A stretch of DNA of 40,511 nucleotides from positions 1-40,511 of the forward strand of contig JAQUWL010000020.1 of assembly GCA_028692875.1 (NCBI GenBank), read 5' to 3'. The position numbers and the translations under genes are program-made. Below are positions 33,038-40,511 of the stretch, piece after piece. Position 1 is the stretch's first letter, and each line of letters begins with the position of its first letter. The DNA is from Sulfurospirillaceae bacterium (lineage in GTDB: Bacteria; Campylobacterota; Campylobacteria; Campylobacterales; Sulfurospirillaceae). A model generated the notes under the pieces. The model was not told the DNA's origin, ran no database searches, and saw only the letters and a program-made list of their open reading frames with translations.

Positions 33038-33835
33038 GTGGCTAGTAGAAAGCGAAAAAAAACTGAGTGTCCCGCAGGAGAGAGGTGGGCGGTTCCTTAT
33101 GCTGATTTTTTAAGTCTTTTATTAGCTCTTTTTATCGCTCTTTATGCTCTTGCTTCAGTTAATACTGAGAAGATGAAAGCCCTCAAGGAAGAGTTTGTAA
33201 AAATTTACGATTTTAGTGCAAAACCTACCGAGGGAACGCCACTAACCAGCAAGAGTTCAAAATCTGGCAGTTCAACTAGAGATAAAGATCAAGGCAATGC
33301 AGGTGGTGCCTCAGCATATATGGAAGAGATATCCAAAATGGCGGAAATGATAGAAAAGATGAATATTGGCGAGGGTTCATTGGAGCAAAAAATAGATGGT
33401 GCCATAGTCAAATTGCCAACCAAATTGCTTTTTGTTGCAGGTTCTGCTGATATCACAAATAGTGATTCTGTTATATTTCTCAAGCGTGTTGCGGATATTA
33501 TCTCTAAATTGCCAGAAAATGTTGAAGTTATAGTTAAGGGTTTTACGGACAACTCATCTTTGCCACAAGATTCAAAATTTAAAGACAATCTTGAGCTATC
33601 CTCATCCCGTGCCAATGCGGTTATTAGGGAGCTTATTAAAAACGGTATTGATAAAAACCGCTTAAGTTCTGCAGGCTATGGTGATACAAAAGCTATTGCT
33701 AGCAACAGCACTCCAGAGGGAAGGGAACAAAACAGTAGAGTTGAATTTACTATGAGAATATCTGGACCTAGAACCCCAATAAATAAAGAATCTGTTTTGG
33801 ATACTCTAAAAGTTGTGAAAGAAAATACAAAGTAA
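33038..33835 (+). CDS. motB: MotB, peptidoglycan-anchored stator subunit
   Basis: Partner of MotA. Basic N-terminus, then one helix with AVPYADFLSLLLALFIALYA carrying the ion-binding Asp23, a Ser/Lys/Thr-rich plug/linker region (about 60-90), and a C-terminal OmpA-like peptidoglycan-binding domain (VKGFTDNSSLP; SSSRANAVIRELIKNGID; GREQNSRVEF). The single-helix residues suggest a proton type, but ion choice cannot be proven here. GTG start with AGGA upstream. 265 residues. Confidence 0.96.
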   Translation: MASRKRKKTECPAGERWAVPYADFLSLLLALFIALYALASVNTEKMKALKEEFVKIYDFSAKPTEGTPLTSKSSKSGSSTRDKDQGNAGGASAYMEEISKMAEMIEKMNIGEGSLEQKIDGAIVKLPTKLLFVAGSADITNSDSVIFLKRVADIISKLPENVEVIVKGFTDNSSLPQDSKFKDNLELSSSRANAVIRELIKNGIDKNRLSSAGYGDTKAIASNSTPEGREQNSRVEFTMRISGPRTPINKESVLDTLKVVKENTK

Positions 33836-34038
33836 CTCTAAGGTTACATACATACTTAATATAGCTCTACCGTCGTTTGCTATATATCGCCAAAATAACC
33901 CAAAATAACTTTTTTAATGTGAATGAGCAATTTGATTTGGATTTTTGTGTGCCCGTGCGGTTTAAATTGTGACAAAAGTGAAACATTTTGTGTTGCAAGT
34001 GCTATAATAAAAGAGCCTAAAACGTAAAAAGGGTTGAT
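33836..34038 (+). promoter_or_regulatory. Intergenic region with the kinase-operon promoter
   Basis: An extended -10 promoter, TGCTATAAT (TATAAT at 34003-34008), lies 31 bases before the kinase ATG. Just upstream is an inverted repeat, ACAAAA (33972-33977) / TTTTGT (33986-33991), at about -30 to -50, a possible operator. After motB there is a 7-bp hairpin, ATATAGC (33859-33865) / GCTATAT (33879-33885), without a T-run, and a short tandem repeat CCAAAATAAC x2 near 33891-33910. No gene is seen. Confidence 0.6.
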
Positions 34039-37000
34039 ATGGATGATGTAAAGCCGACAATATTTATCGTCGATGATACGCCTGACAATCTTTCTTTTGT
34101 TGCTGGTTTGTTGAAAAATATCTACAATATAAAGGTTGCAAACTCAGGCAAAAAGTTATTGGATTACTTAGTTTCCAATAGCGTTCCAGATCTTATCTTA
34201 CTTGATGTGATTATGCCAGATCTCAGCGGATATGATGTTTTGCTAAAACTCAAAGAAAATAAAAAAACAAAAGAGATTCCCGTTGTTTTTTTGAGTGCGA
34301 TGAGTGGCGAAGAAGAGAGGCAAAAAGGACTTGATATGGGTGCGGTTGATTATCTTGTGAAGCCTATCGATGGATCGTCTCTTCTTGGGTGTATTGATAA
34401 GCAGCTTGCAAAAACAAACAAAAAGGATGGCTTTATTATGAAAACATTTATTGCACTATTTTTATTACCCATATTTTTGTTTGCATCTATAAATACCTCT
34501 TTGACTCAAGAGGAGGAAGAGTGGCTACAAAACCAAAAAGAGATACGTGTTGGTGCGATGGAGGCGTGGGCGCCTTTTGATTTTTTGAACTACAAGGGTG
34601 AGCCATCAGGAATAGGCGCAGACATCATCAACGCCCTAAATATAAGGCTTAACGGAAAACTAAAAATCGTTTCTGGAAGTTGGAGCGATATATACGAAAA
34701 GACAAAAAAAGGCGAGTTTCACGCCATACTTGACATTACCGAAAAGGAAGAGCGGAAGGATTTTTTTTATTTTACGCAGTCCTATCTTCAAGTCCCACAT
34801 GTTATTGTTTCAAGAAAGAGTTCGCCACGCATTGGCTCATTAAAGGAGCTTAAAGGCAAAAAGGTTGGTTTAGAAAAAAACATCGGAACGATTTTTGATC
34901 TTCAAGAAAACTTTCCATCTGTTACTATACAAACCTACACAAATACATCACACTGTCTTGATGCACTCTCTCGCGGCGAGGTCGATGCTTATGTTGGCAA
35001 TCGTGCGGTTGTGACCTATCTCATAGCAAAAGAGATGCTTGACAATCTTAAAATAGACGCACTTGACACGACAAGACAAAATTCTCCTTTGGCGCTGGGC
35101 ATCTCCAAACAATATCCTATTCTCAATGCAATACTCCAAAAAAAGATGGATGAGATATCTGGTGGCGAGCTTGGTGAGATTTTGGCAAGTTGGTCTGTTG
35201 GAAAATCTTCAAAAATAGATCTTAGCGAAGAGGAGTTTGCATGGCTCAATGCTCATCCTGTTATAAGGTTTACGGCAGATCCACACCACCTTCCCTTTGG
35301 AGGATTTGAAGAAGATGGGGATTATGTTGGGATTGTGGCAGATCATCTTAGGATACTTGAGGAAAGGCTTGGGGTTGCTTTTGTTAAAGTTCCCAGCAGT
35401 AGCCTAAGTGAAGCACTCGAGAAGGCAAAAAAAGGCGATGTCGATATCGTATCAAATCATATTGCAGACCAAACGCTTAAGCAGACACATGTTACGACAA
35501 AACCGTATATAAAAAGCCCTCTTGTTATCGTCACAAAAAAAGATAAAAGGGATTATTTTATAACCGATTTGTCAGAGCTTAAAAGAGATGTTATTGCCGT
35601 TATGAAGGGATATGGATATCTAAATCAAATCTACAAACAATATCCAAAATTAAAATTTGTAGAAGTTCAAAATGTTCAAGAGGCGATGGCTGGTGTTGCT
35701 TATGGAGAGTATGATGCTATGTTGGCATCTTTGACTCTAGCAACATATACAATAGGAAAAATGGGGCTTTACAATATCCATATCGCAGGTAAAACAGATA
35801 CTGTTATGGAGCTTGGAATCGGTGTTCGAAAAGATTGGGAGATTTTTGCGAAAATTCTTGAAAAAGGACTTGACTCTATAACACAGGAGGAGTCGAAAAA
35901 TATCACACAAAGCTGGATTTCAATCGAATCAAAATCATCTGTCGATTATGATTTGATTTTGAAGATTGTTGGCGTTTTTCTTTTTGTACTTTTTGTACTT
36001 TTTTATTGGAACTATGAACTTAAAAAGCAGGTGGCAAAAAAAACAGCTGAGCTTAAAGCGTTTAACTTAAAGCTTGAAAGTATCGTTGAAGCAAGGACGA
36101 GAGAGTTGGCATTTTTAAATGAGGAGCAACAGGCGATTTTTGATTCGGCAAGTGTTGGGATAGCTCTTTTGAAAAATGGTGTTATTGTTCAGTGTAACAG
36201 AAGAATGGATGAGCTTTTTGGGTATGAACAATCAGAGCAGTTGCATAAAAATGCAGATATTTGGTTTCCTAACAAATCTGACTTGTCACAGATTTGTGAA
36301 AATATTTGGTATAGCAAGACGTCTATATGGGAGCAGCAATTTCTTAGAAAAGATGGTTCTATGTTCTGGGGGCGTATCTCTTGCCGTGCTATTAATATAG
36401 AAAAAAAAGAGAATGGTGTTGTTTCGGTTGTGGAGGATATAACAGGCGAAATACAAGCGATGGAAGATATCAATAGAGCAAAAATTCTTGCAGAAGAGAC
36501 AACAAAAATCAAAAGCGATTTTCTTGCCAATATGAGTCACGAAATAAGAACGCCGATGAATGTTATTATTGGCATGTCAAATCTTGCTCTTCAAGGAGAG
36601 CTAAATCCAAAGCAGAAAAACTATATTGAAAAAGTCAATGCCGCTTCAAAAAATCTACTTAGAATTATTAACGATATTTTGGATTTTTCAAAGATAGAAG
36701 CTGGAAAAATGACCTTTGAAAATATTGATTTTTATCTAGAAGAAGTTATGGAACATTTGTCGGATATTTGTGTTATGAAGGCTCAAGAGAAGGGACTGGA
36801 GCTTCTTTTTGATGTTGGCTGTGATGTTCCAACTGGGCTGAAGGGTGATCCACTAAGGCTGAGTCAGGTTTTAATAAATCTTTTAAACAATGCTATAAAA
36901 TTTACCGAAGCCGGAGAGGTAAGACTTGGGATTCATCTTGTTTCTAAAGACAAAAACTTTGTCACGCTTCATTTTGAAATAAAAGATACTGGTATAGGAA

Positions 37001-39048
37001 TGTCCAAAGAGCATTTGGAGAAAATATTTCAAGCCTTCTCTCAAGCAGATATATCAACAACTCGCAAATACGGAGGTTCTGGACTAGGACTTGCTATATC
37101 AAAACATCTTATCGGGATGATGCAAGGAAATATAGGCGTTTCTAGTGAGCTTGGGAAAGGTAGCACTTTTTATTTTAATGCTACTTTTGGTCTTCAGGAG
37201 GAGCAAGAAAAAGTTGTTTTAAAAGATGAGGAGATTCAAAATCTTCGCATATTGGTTGTTGACGACAATGATAGTGCCAGAGAGATTTTGGAAAATATAT
37301 TGCGATCTTTAAAGTTTGAAGTGAGTTGTGCTCGTGATGGATTTGAGGCTATATCGATGCTTCAAGAGGCTGTCGCTCAAAATCGCCCATATGGACTTGT
37401 TTTTATGGATTGGATTATGCCAAAAATGGATGGCGTTCAGACTATCAATAAGATACGCAAAGAGAGTGGTATCTGCAATACGGTGGCGTTTGTAATGGTA
37501 ACATCTTATAGTAAAGAAGAGTTAAAAATGCAACTTGACAAGACAAAAATAGATGGAATTTTGATCAAGCCTGTAAGTCCATCAGGTCTTCTTAATGCCA
37601 TTTTAAATGTTCTCGGCAAGGAGGCTTTGATACGTTCAAGAAAAGATGATAAAAAATATCTCTATGAAAACGCAGTGAAGTCGCTAGCGGGAGCTAAGGT
37701 TTTGCTAGTCGAGGACAATGCAGTCAATCAAGAGATGGCGATAGATATATTGGGGGGTGCTGGCTTGAAAGTTGAGATTGCCAATGATGGAAAAGAGGCG
37801 ATTTTAATGGTGGAGAAAAATAGATACGATGGTGTTTTGATGGATTGTCAGATGCCAACAATGGATGGATTTGAGGCGACAAAAATCATAAGAGCCAATG
37901 AAAAATTTAAAGACCTTCCTGTATTGGCGATGACCGCAAATGCGATGACTGGGGATCGAGAAAGATGCCTTGAATGTGGAATGAATGACCATATCGCAAA
38001 GCCAATTGATGTATTGCAACTTTTTTCAACAATGGCAAAATGGATAAAACCACAAGAGCAGTCGCTCCCTAAAGTCGATGATAATTGCCCAAAAAAAAGC
38101 TCTTTAAAGACAAAAGAGATAGAACATCTTGATTTGGAAGGGGCTTTGCAGAGATTTGGCGGAGATGCTAAGCTTTTTCTTAAGATGCTAAAACGATTTG
38201 CACAGAGCCAGCTTGGTGTTATCGATAGCATCAAAGAGGCGATTTTGGTTTTAGACTTTGAAAAAGCTAGCAGAGATGCCCACACACTAAAGGGTCTTGC
38301 TGGGAATGTTGGTGCTTATGAGCTTTTTGAAGATGCAAAAGAGCTTGAAAAAAGATTGCAACATGGTGGAGTTGAGGGAATTGATATTTTGCTTGAAAAA
38401 GCTTCTGCATCGCTTACTTTGGCAATAAAAAGCATTGAAAAAGTTTTAGAAAAAGAGGAGCATTTGGGGATTGATTATGATGCTGGTTTGGCAACGGCGA
38501 TGGGGAATGATGCCCTTTTTAACGAGCTTTTAATAAGATTTCGAGACCATGAAAAAGATTTTGAAACAAAACTCAATGACGCTTTAGAGAAAAATGATAT
38601 TCATTCTGCTATCATTTGTGTTCATAGTCTAAAAGGATTGGCTGGAAATATCGGTGCAAAAGAGTTGCAACATTGTGCTTTAAGGCTTGAGTTAGCATTA
38701 CAAAAAAATCTTTCCAAAGAGAGTATTCAAGAATATAAAAAAGAGATGCTAGAGTCCTTGCAAGAAGTTATGGATGAGCTTGAGCACATCAAAGAGAAGA
38801 GTAAAAAGCAGAATAAAAAACAGAAGTTTGATAAAGAATTTGCAATCTTTTTGCTAAAGGTGCTCAAAGAGGAGTTGCAAGGATACGATGCAAAGGCATG
38901 TGAAAGTGTTGAAAAGCTGGTTGCCTTTTTTGATGGACACGAGATGGAAGAAGAGTTCGAAAAGGTCTCTCGATACACAAATGAGTATCGATTTGAAGAG
39001 GCCTTGGCAGAGATGGAGAGATTTGAAAAGAAGTTAAAGGGGGCTTGA
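34039..39048 (+). CDS. Giant hybrid sensor histidine kinase with N-terminal receiver
   Basis: 1669 residues. Domain order: receiver (1-125, DD12-13, phospho-Asp56, Lys in YLVKP); a signal-peptide-like segment from Met134 (MKTFIALFLLPIFLFAS); two bacterial SBP_3-type periplasmic sensor domains (about 169-387 and 405-625); a membrane helix (640-657); a coiled coil; PAS (about 697-803); HisKA with MSHEIRTPMN (His834); HATPase with NNAIKFT, DTGIGM and GGSGLGLA; two receivers (phospho-Asp1124, Asp1269); and two HPt domains (His1415 and His1529, both in H-[TS]-LKGLAGN). The sensed ligand is unknown. An internal ATG at 34438 has AAGGA upstream and could produce the receptor without the first receiver. 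It is followed 3 bases later by a second kinase. Confidence 0.9.
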   Translation: MDDVKPTIFIVDDTPDNLSFVAGLLKNIYNIKVANSGKKLLDYLVSNSVPDLILLDVIMPDLSGYDVLLKLKENKKTKEIPVVFLSAMSGEEERQKGLDMGAVDYLVKPIDGSSLLGCIDKQLAKTNKKDGFIMKTFIALFLLPIFLFASINTSLTQEEEEWLQNQKEIRVGAMEAWAPFDFLNYKGEPSGIGADIINALNIRLNGKLKIVSGSWSDIYEKTKKGEFHAILDITEKEERKDFFYFTQSYLQVPHVIVSRKSSPRIGSLKELKGKKVGLEKNIGTIFDLQENFPSVTIQTYTNTSHCLDALSRGEVDAYVGNRAVVTYLIAKEMLDNLKIDALDTTRQNSPLALGISKQYPILNAILQKKMDEISGGELGEILASWSVGKSSKIDLSEEEFAWLNAHPVIRFTADPHHLPFGGFEEDGDYVGIVADHLRILEERLGVAFVKVPSSSLSEALEKAKKGDVDIVSNHIADQTLKQTHVTTKPYIKSPLVIVTKKDKRDYFITDLSELKRDVIAVMKGYGYLNQIYKQYPKLKFVEVQNVQEAMAGVAYGEYDAMLASLTLATYTIGKMGLYNIHIAGKTDTVMELGIGVRKDWEIFAKILEKGLDSITQEESKNITQSWISIESKSSVDYDLILKIVGVFLFVLFVLFYWNYELKKQVAKKTAELKAFNLKLESIVEARTRELAFLNEEQQAIFDSASVGIALLKNGVIVQCNRRMDELFGYEQSEQLHKNADIWFPNKSDLSQICENIWYSKTSIWEQQFLRKDGSMFWGRISCRAINIEKKENGVVSVVEDITGEIQAMEDINRAKILAEETTKIKSDFLANMSHEIRTPMNVIIGMSNLALQGELNPKQKNYIEKVNAASKNLLRIINDILDFSKIEAGKMTFENIDFYLEEVMEHLSDICVMKAQEKGLELLFDVGCDVPTGLKGDPLRLSQVLINLLNNAIKFTEAGEVRLGIHLVSKDKNFVTLHFEIKDTGIGMSKEHLEKIFQAFSQADISTTRKYGGSGLGLAISKHLIGMMQGNIGVSSELGKGSTFYFNATFGLQEEQEKVVLKDEEIQNLRILVVDDNDSAREILENILRSLKFEVSCARDGFEAISMLQEAVAQNRPYGLVFMDWIMPKMDGVQTINKIRKESGICNTVAFVMVTSYSKEELKMQLDKTKIDGILIKPVSPSGLLNAILNVLGKEALIRSRKDDKKYLYENAVKSLAGAKVLLVEDNAVNQEMAIDILGGAGLKVEIANDGKEAILMVEKNRYDGVLMDCQMPTMDGFEATKIIRANEKFKDLPVLAMTANAMTGDRERCLECGMNDHIAKPIDVLQLFSTMAKWIKPQEQSLPKVDDNCPKKSSLKTKEIEHLDLEGALQRFGGDAKLFLKMLKRFAQSQLGVIDSIKEAILVLDFEKASRDAHTLKGLAGNVGAYELFEDAKELEKRLQHGGVEGIDILLEKASASLTLAIKSIEKVLEKEEHLGIDYDAGLATAMGNDALFNELLIRFRDHEKDFETKLNDALEKNDIHSAIICVHSLKGLAGNIGAKELQHCALRLELALQKNLSKESIQEYKKEMLESLQEVMDELEHIKEKSKKQNKKQKFDKEFAIFLLKVLKEELQGYDAKACESVEKLVAFFDGHEMEEEFEKVSRYTNEYRFEEALAEMERFEKKLKGA

Positions 39049-39051
39049 AAA

Positions 39052-40203
39052 ATGAAAAAATTTAAATTGCTTATCATCGATGATTTACCTGAAAATATTT
39101 CTCTGATGACAAACATATTGAAAGATGATTATGAGATTGTGGTTGCAAACAGTGCGCATTTGGGACTTGAGTTGGCAAAAAAAGATCCCAAGGTTGACCT
39201 CATTTTACTAGATATCGTTATGCCCCAGATAGATGGATATGAGGTGTGTAAAATCCTCAAGTCACATGTCTGTACGCAAGATATTCCAGTTATTTTTCTT
39301 ACTATTTTGGATGAAGCTTCAGATGTTGAAAAAGGGTTTTTATCGGGCGGGGTGGATTATGTGACGAAGCCTTTTGAGCCTTCTATTTTAAAGGCTCGTG
39401 TAAAAACGCATTGTATTCTTGCATCTCAGAAAAAAGAGCTTAAGCGATTTAACCACTCTTTGGAGGCTTTGGTTGTAGAGCGGACAAAAGAGCTAGAGCA
39501 GGCAAATCTGCAAGTAGAAAGACTTGCACGTCAAGCCGCATTGGGTGATGTTATCGCTATGATAGCCCATCAATGGAAACAGCCTATCAGTGTTATCTCA
39601 ATGGCAGTAAATTATGTTTTGTCTGATATAGAGCTTGGGCAGTTAAACCCCGAAGAGACACAAAGAGAGATGCAAAATATTATCAAACAGATAGATCATA
39701 TGACAAGTACGATTGATAACTTTAGAAACTTTTTTAAACCAAACAAAGAGAAGCAAATCGTTAATGTTATTGAGTTTTTTGACTGTTTGAGGGACCTAAT
39801 GAGGGCGGTTCTTTCTCATTATGGCATTGACCTAACTATCGAGTTTAACGGTGTTGAGACTTTGGAGATATATAAAAATGAGCTTTTGCAGGTTGTGATA
39901 AATCTTATCAATAACGCAAAAGATGCAATCGTCTCAAATGGAATACAAAATGGAAAAATAACAATCAAACTACATAAGCTAAATAACGGTGTTAATGTAG
40001 AAATATGTGATAACGGTGGTGGTATTTTGGAGAGTGTTGCTGAAAAATTGACAGAGGCGTATGTGACAACAAAAGGCGACAAGGAAGGCACAGGGTTAGG
40101 TCTTTATATGAGCAAAATGATAGTTCAAAAACATCTTCAAGGCACACTTGATTGGTACAATCAAAATGGTGGTGCTTGTTTTTGTATCACGATACCACAA
40201 TAA
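39052..40203 (+). CDS. Soluble response regulator-histidine kinase fusion
   Basis: 383 residues, no membrane segment. The N-terminal receiver (1-120; DD10-11, phospho-Asp54, Lys in YVTKP) is followed by a coiled coil (about 130-160) and a kinase core with MIAHQWKQPISVISM (His173 in an HQWKQP H-box, not the usual HExRTP) and an ATPase domain with INNAKDAI, CDNGGGI and GTGLGLYMSK. Its receiver could accept phosphate from an HPt domain of the preceding giant kinase. It starts 3 bases after that gene, so the two are coexpressed. No output DNA-binding domain is present; the final target is unknown. Confidence 0.9.
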   Translation: MKKFKLLIIDDLPENISLMTNILKDDYEIVVANSAHLGLELAKKDPKVDLILLDIVMPQIDGYEVCKILKSHVCTQDIPVIFLTILDEASDVEKGFLSGGVDYVTKPFEPSILKARVKTHCILASQKKELKRFNHSLEALVVERTKELEQANLQVERLARQAALGDVIAMIAHQWKQPISVISMAVNYVLSDIELGQLNPEETQREMQNIIKQIDHMTSTIDNFRNFFKPNKEKQIVNVIEFFDCLRDLMRAVLSHYGIDLTIEFNGVETLEIYKNELLQVVINLINNAKDAIVSNGIQNGKITIKLHKLNNGVNVEICDNGGGILESVAEKLTEAYVTTKGDKEGTGLGLYMSKMIVQKHLQGTLDWYNQNGGACFCITIPQ

Positions 40204-40218
40204 GCAAAAGAGGAAAAG

Positions 40219-40511
40219 ATGAGCTTGAAGCCAATTTTTATTACTGCTACCAATACCGATGTTGGAAAGACATATACGGCTTTAAAGTTGATTAAAGCTT
40301 TAAGTTTGCAAGGCTTACATGTAGGGATTTTCAAGCCAATTGAAACGGGCGTGATAGAGGATAAACCGCTAGATGGAGTTATGCTGTGGGAAGAGGCGAA
40401 AAAGCATAATCCAAAAATGCAAAATCTTACCATAGGCGACATTGTGCCGTATCGTTTCTGCTTGAGTGCGTCGCCGTATGTTGCAAAAGGCGATACTCAA
40501 ATCTCTCTTGA
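40219..40511 (+). CDS. bioD: Dethiobiotin synthetase, N-terminal part
   Basis: Forms the ureido ring of dethiobiotin from 7,8-diaminopelargonate, CO2 and ATP. PIFITATNTDVGKTYTALKL is the BioD P-loop start; GIFKPIETGV and YRFCLSASPYVA follow as in the family. The first 97 codons are present; the gene runs off the window. AGAGGA precedes the ATG, which lies 15 bases after the REC-kinase stop. TACATGTA at 40316-40323 encodes Leu-His-Val. Confidence 0.93.
   Translation, partial: MSLKPIFITATNTDVGKTYTALKLIKALSLQGLHVGIFKPIETGVIEDKPLDGVMLWEEAKKHNPKMQNLTIGDIVPYRFCLSASPYVAKGDTQISL

Larger units (their letters stand above)
2243..40323. repeat. Dispersed highly iterated palindrome TACATGTA (16 copies)
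   Basis: Exact 8-base sites start at 2243, 7135, 12039, 12684, 13343, 13814, 14293, 15153, 15309, 22036, 22093, 26194, 26236, 31881, 32338 and 40316. All lie inside genes. The base before the site is always a pyrimidine and the base after is a purine in 12 of 16, giving YTACATGTAR. Base composition predicts only about one or two copies in a window of this size. Seven copies fall between 12.0 and 15.3 kb. None occurs in 15.4-22.0 kb or 32.4-40.3 kb. Confidence 0.85.

Noticed and set aside
33859-33885. Hairpin after motB as terminator
   Set aside because: Arms of 7 bp are AT-rich, the loop is 13 bases and no T-run follows.
1-40511. CRISPR array, prophage, insertion sequence or toxin-antitoxin pair
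   Set aside because: No regularly spaced direct repeats, transposase, integrase or phage structural motifs seen. The TACATGTA copies are irregularly spaced and within genes.

Overview
The window looks like chromosomal DNA of a Campylobacterota (epsilonproteobacterial) species, probably a free-living Sulfurospirillum-like member of the Campylobacterales. The main evidence is gene order remembered from Campylobacter jejuni and Helicobacter pylori. Three C. jejuni blocks can be recognised: flgB-flgC-fliE-pbpB; hemH-gnnA-gnnB / alaS-maf-pbpA; and glnA / cheZ-U32-purE-DUF3972-glyQ-nif3-flgZ-waaA-rlu-ffh-rpsP-khpA-rimM-trmD-rplS. The DNA is AT-rich, intergenic gaps are short and many starts overlap upstream stops. 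I saw no insertion sequence, prophage, integrase or CRISPR array. No database search was possible, so synteny and family names rest on recall and visible motifs.

Layout. 1-46 is the 3' end of a 5S rRNA. 104-979 (-) is a monofunctional prephenate dehydratase that looks alphaproteobacterial, followed by tRNA-Arg(GCG) at 1081-1157. 1232-3649 (-) is a peptidoglycan operon: ftsW, murG and a small membrane protein. 3782-6812 (+) is flgB-flgC-fliE plus a division transpeptidase, behind a clear sigma-54 promoter. 6817-9761 (-) is gnnB-gnnA-hemH (lipid A diamino-sugar and heme), and 9846-10307 (-) is an unrecognised gene. 10457-17759 (+) is alaS, a membrane protein, maf, bioF, an orphan ABC ATPase and the class A PBP pbpA. 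17916-20194 (-) is glnA and a PHP phosphoesterase. 20285-31248 (+) is a long housekeeping run: chemotaxis phosphatase, tRNA modification, purine, GlyRS alpha, Nif3, RpoN chaperone, Kdo transferase, pseudouridine synthase, SRP and the S16/L19 operon. 31300-33835 (+) is a DUF89 phosphatase and motAB behind a sigma-28-type promoter. 34039-40203 (+) is a 1669-residue hybrid histidine kinase followed by a soluble REC-kinase. bioD runs off the end from 40219.

How the genes connect. Flagellar assembly and control recur: a sigma-54 promoter with early rod genes, the RpoN chaperone FlgZ, the CheY-P phosphatase CheZ, and sigma-28 motAB. The envelope is the second theme: FtsW, MurG, PBPs, lipid A GlcN3N synthesis and Kdo transfer. 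Biotin genes sit at two distant points (bioF, bioD).

Most unusual signals. First, the palindrome TACATGTA occurs 16 times, about ten times the chance expectation, in all three reading frames of coding DNA. Second, the giant kinase has a cytoplasmic-type receiver fused in frame in front of what looks like a complete signal peptide with its own ribosome binding site. Third, the CheZ homolog has an N-terminus resembling the CheY-binding peptide of FliM. Fourth, there is a chain of overlapping inverted repeats between pbpA and glnA.
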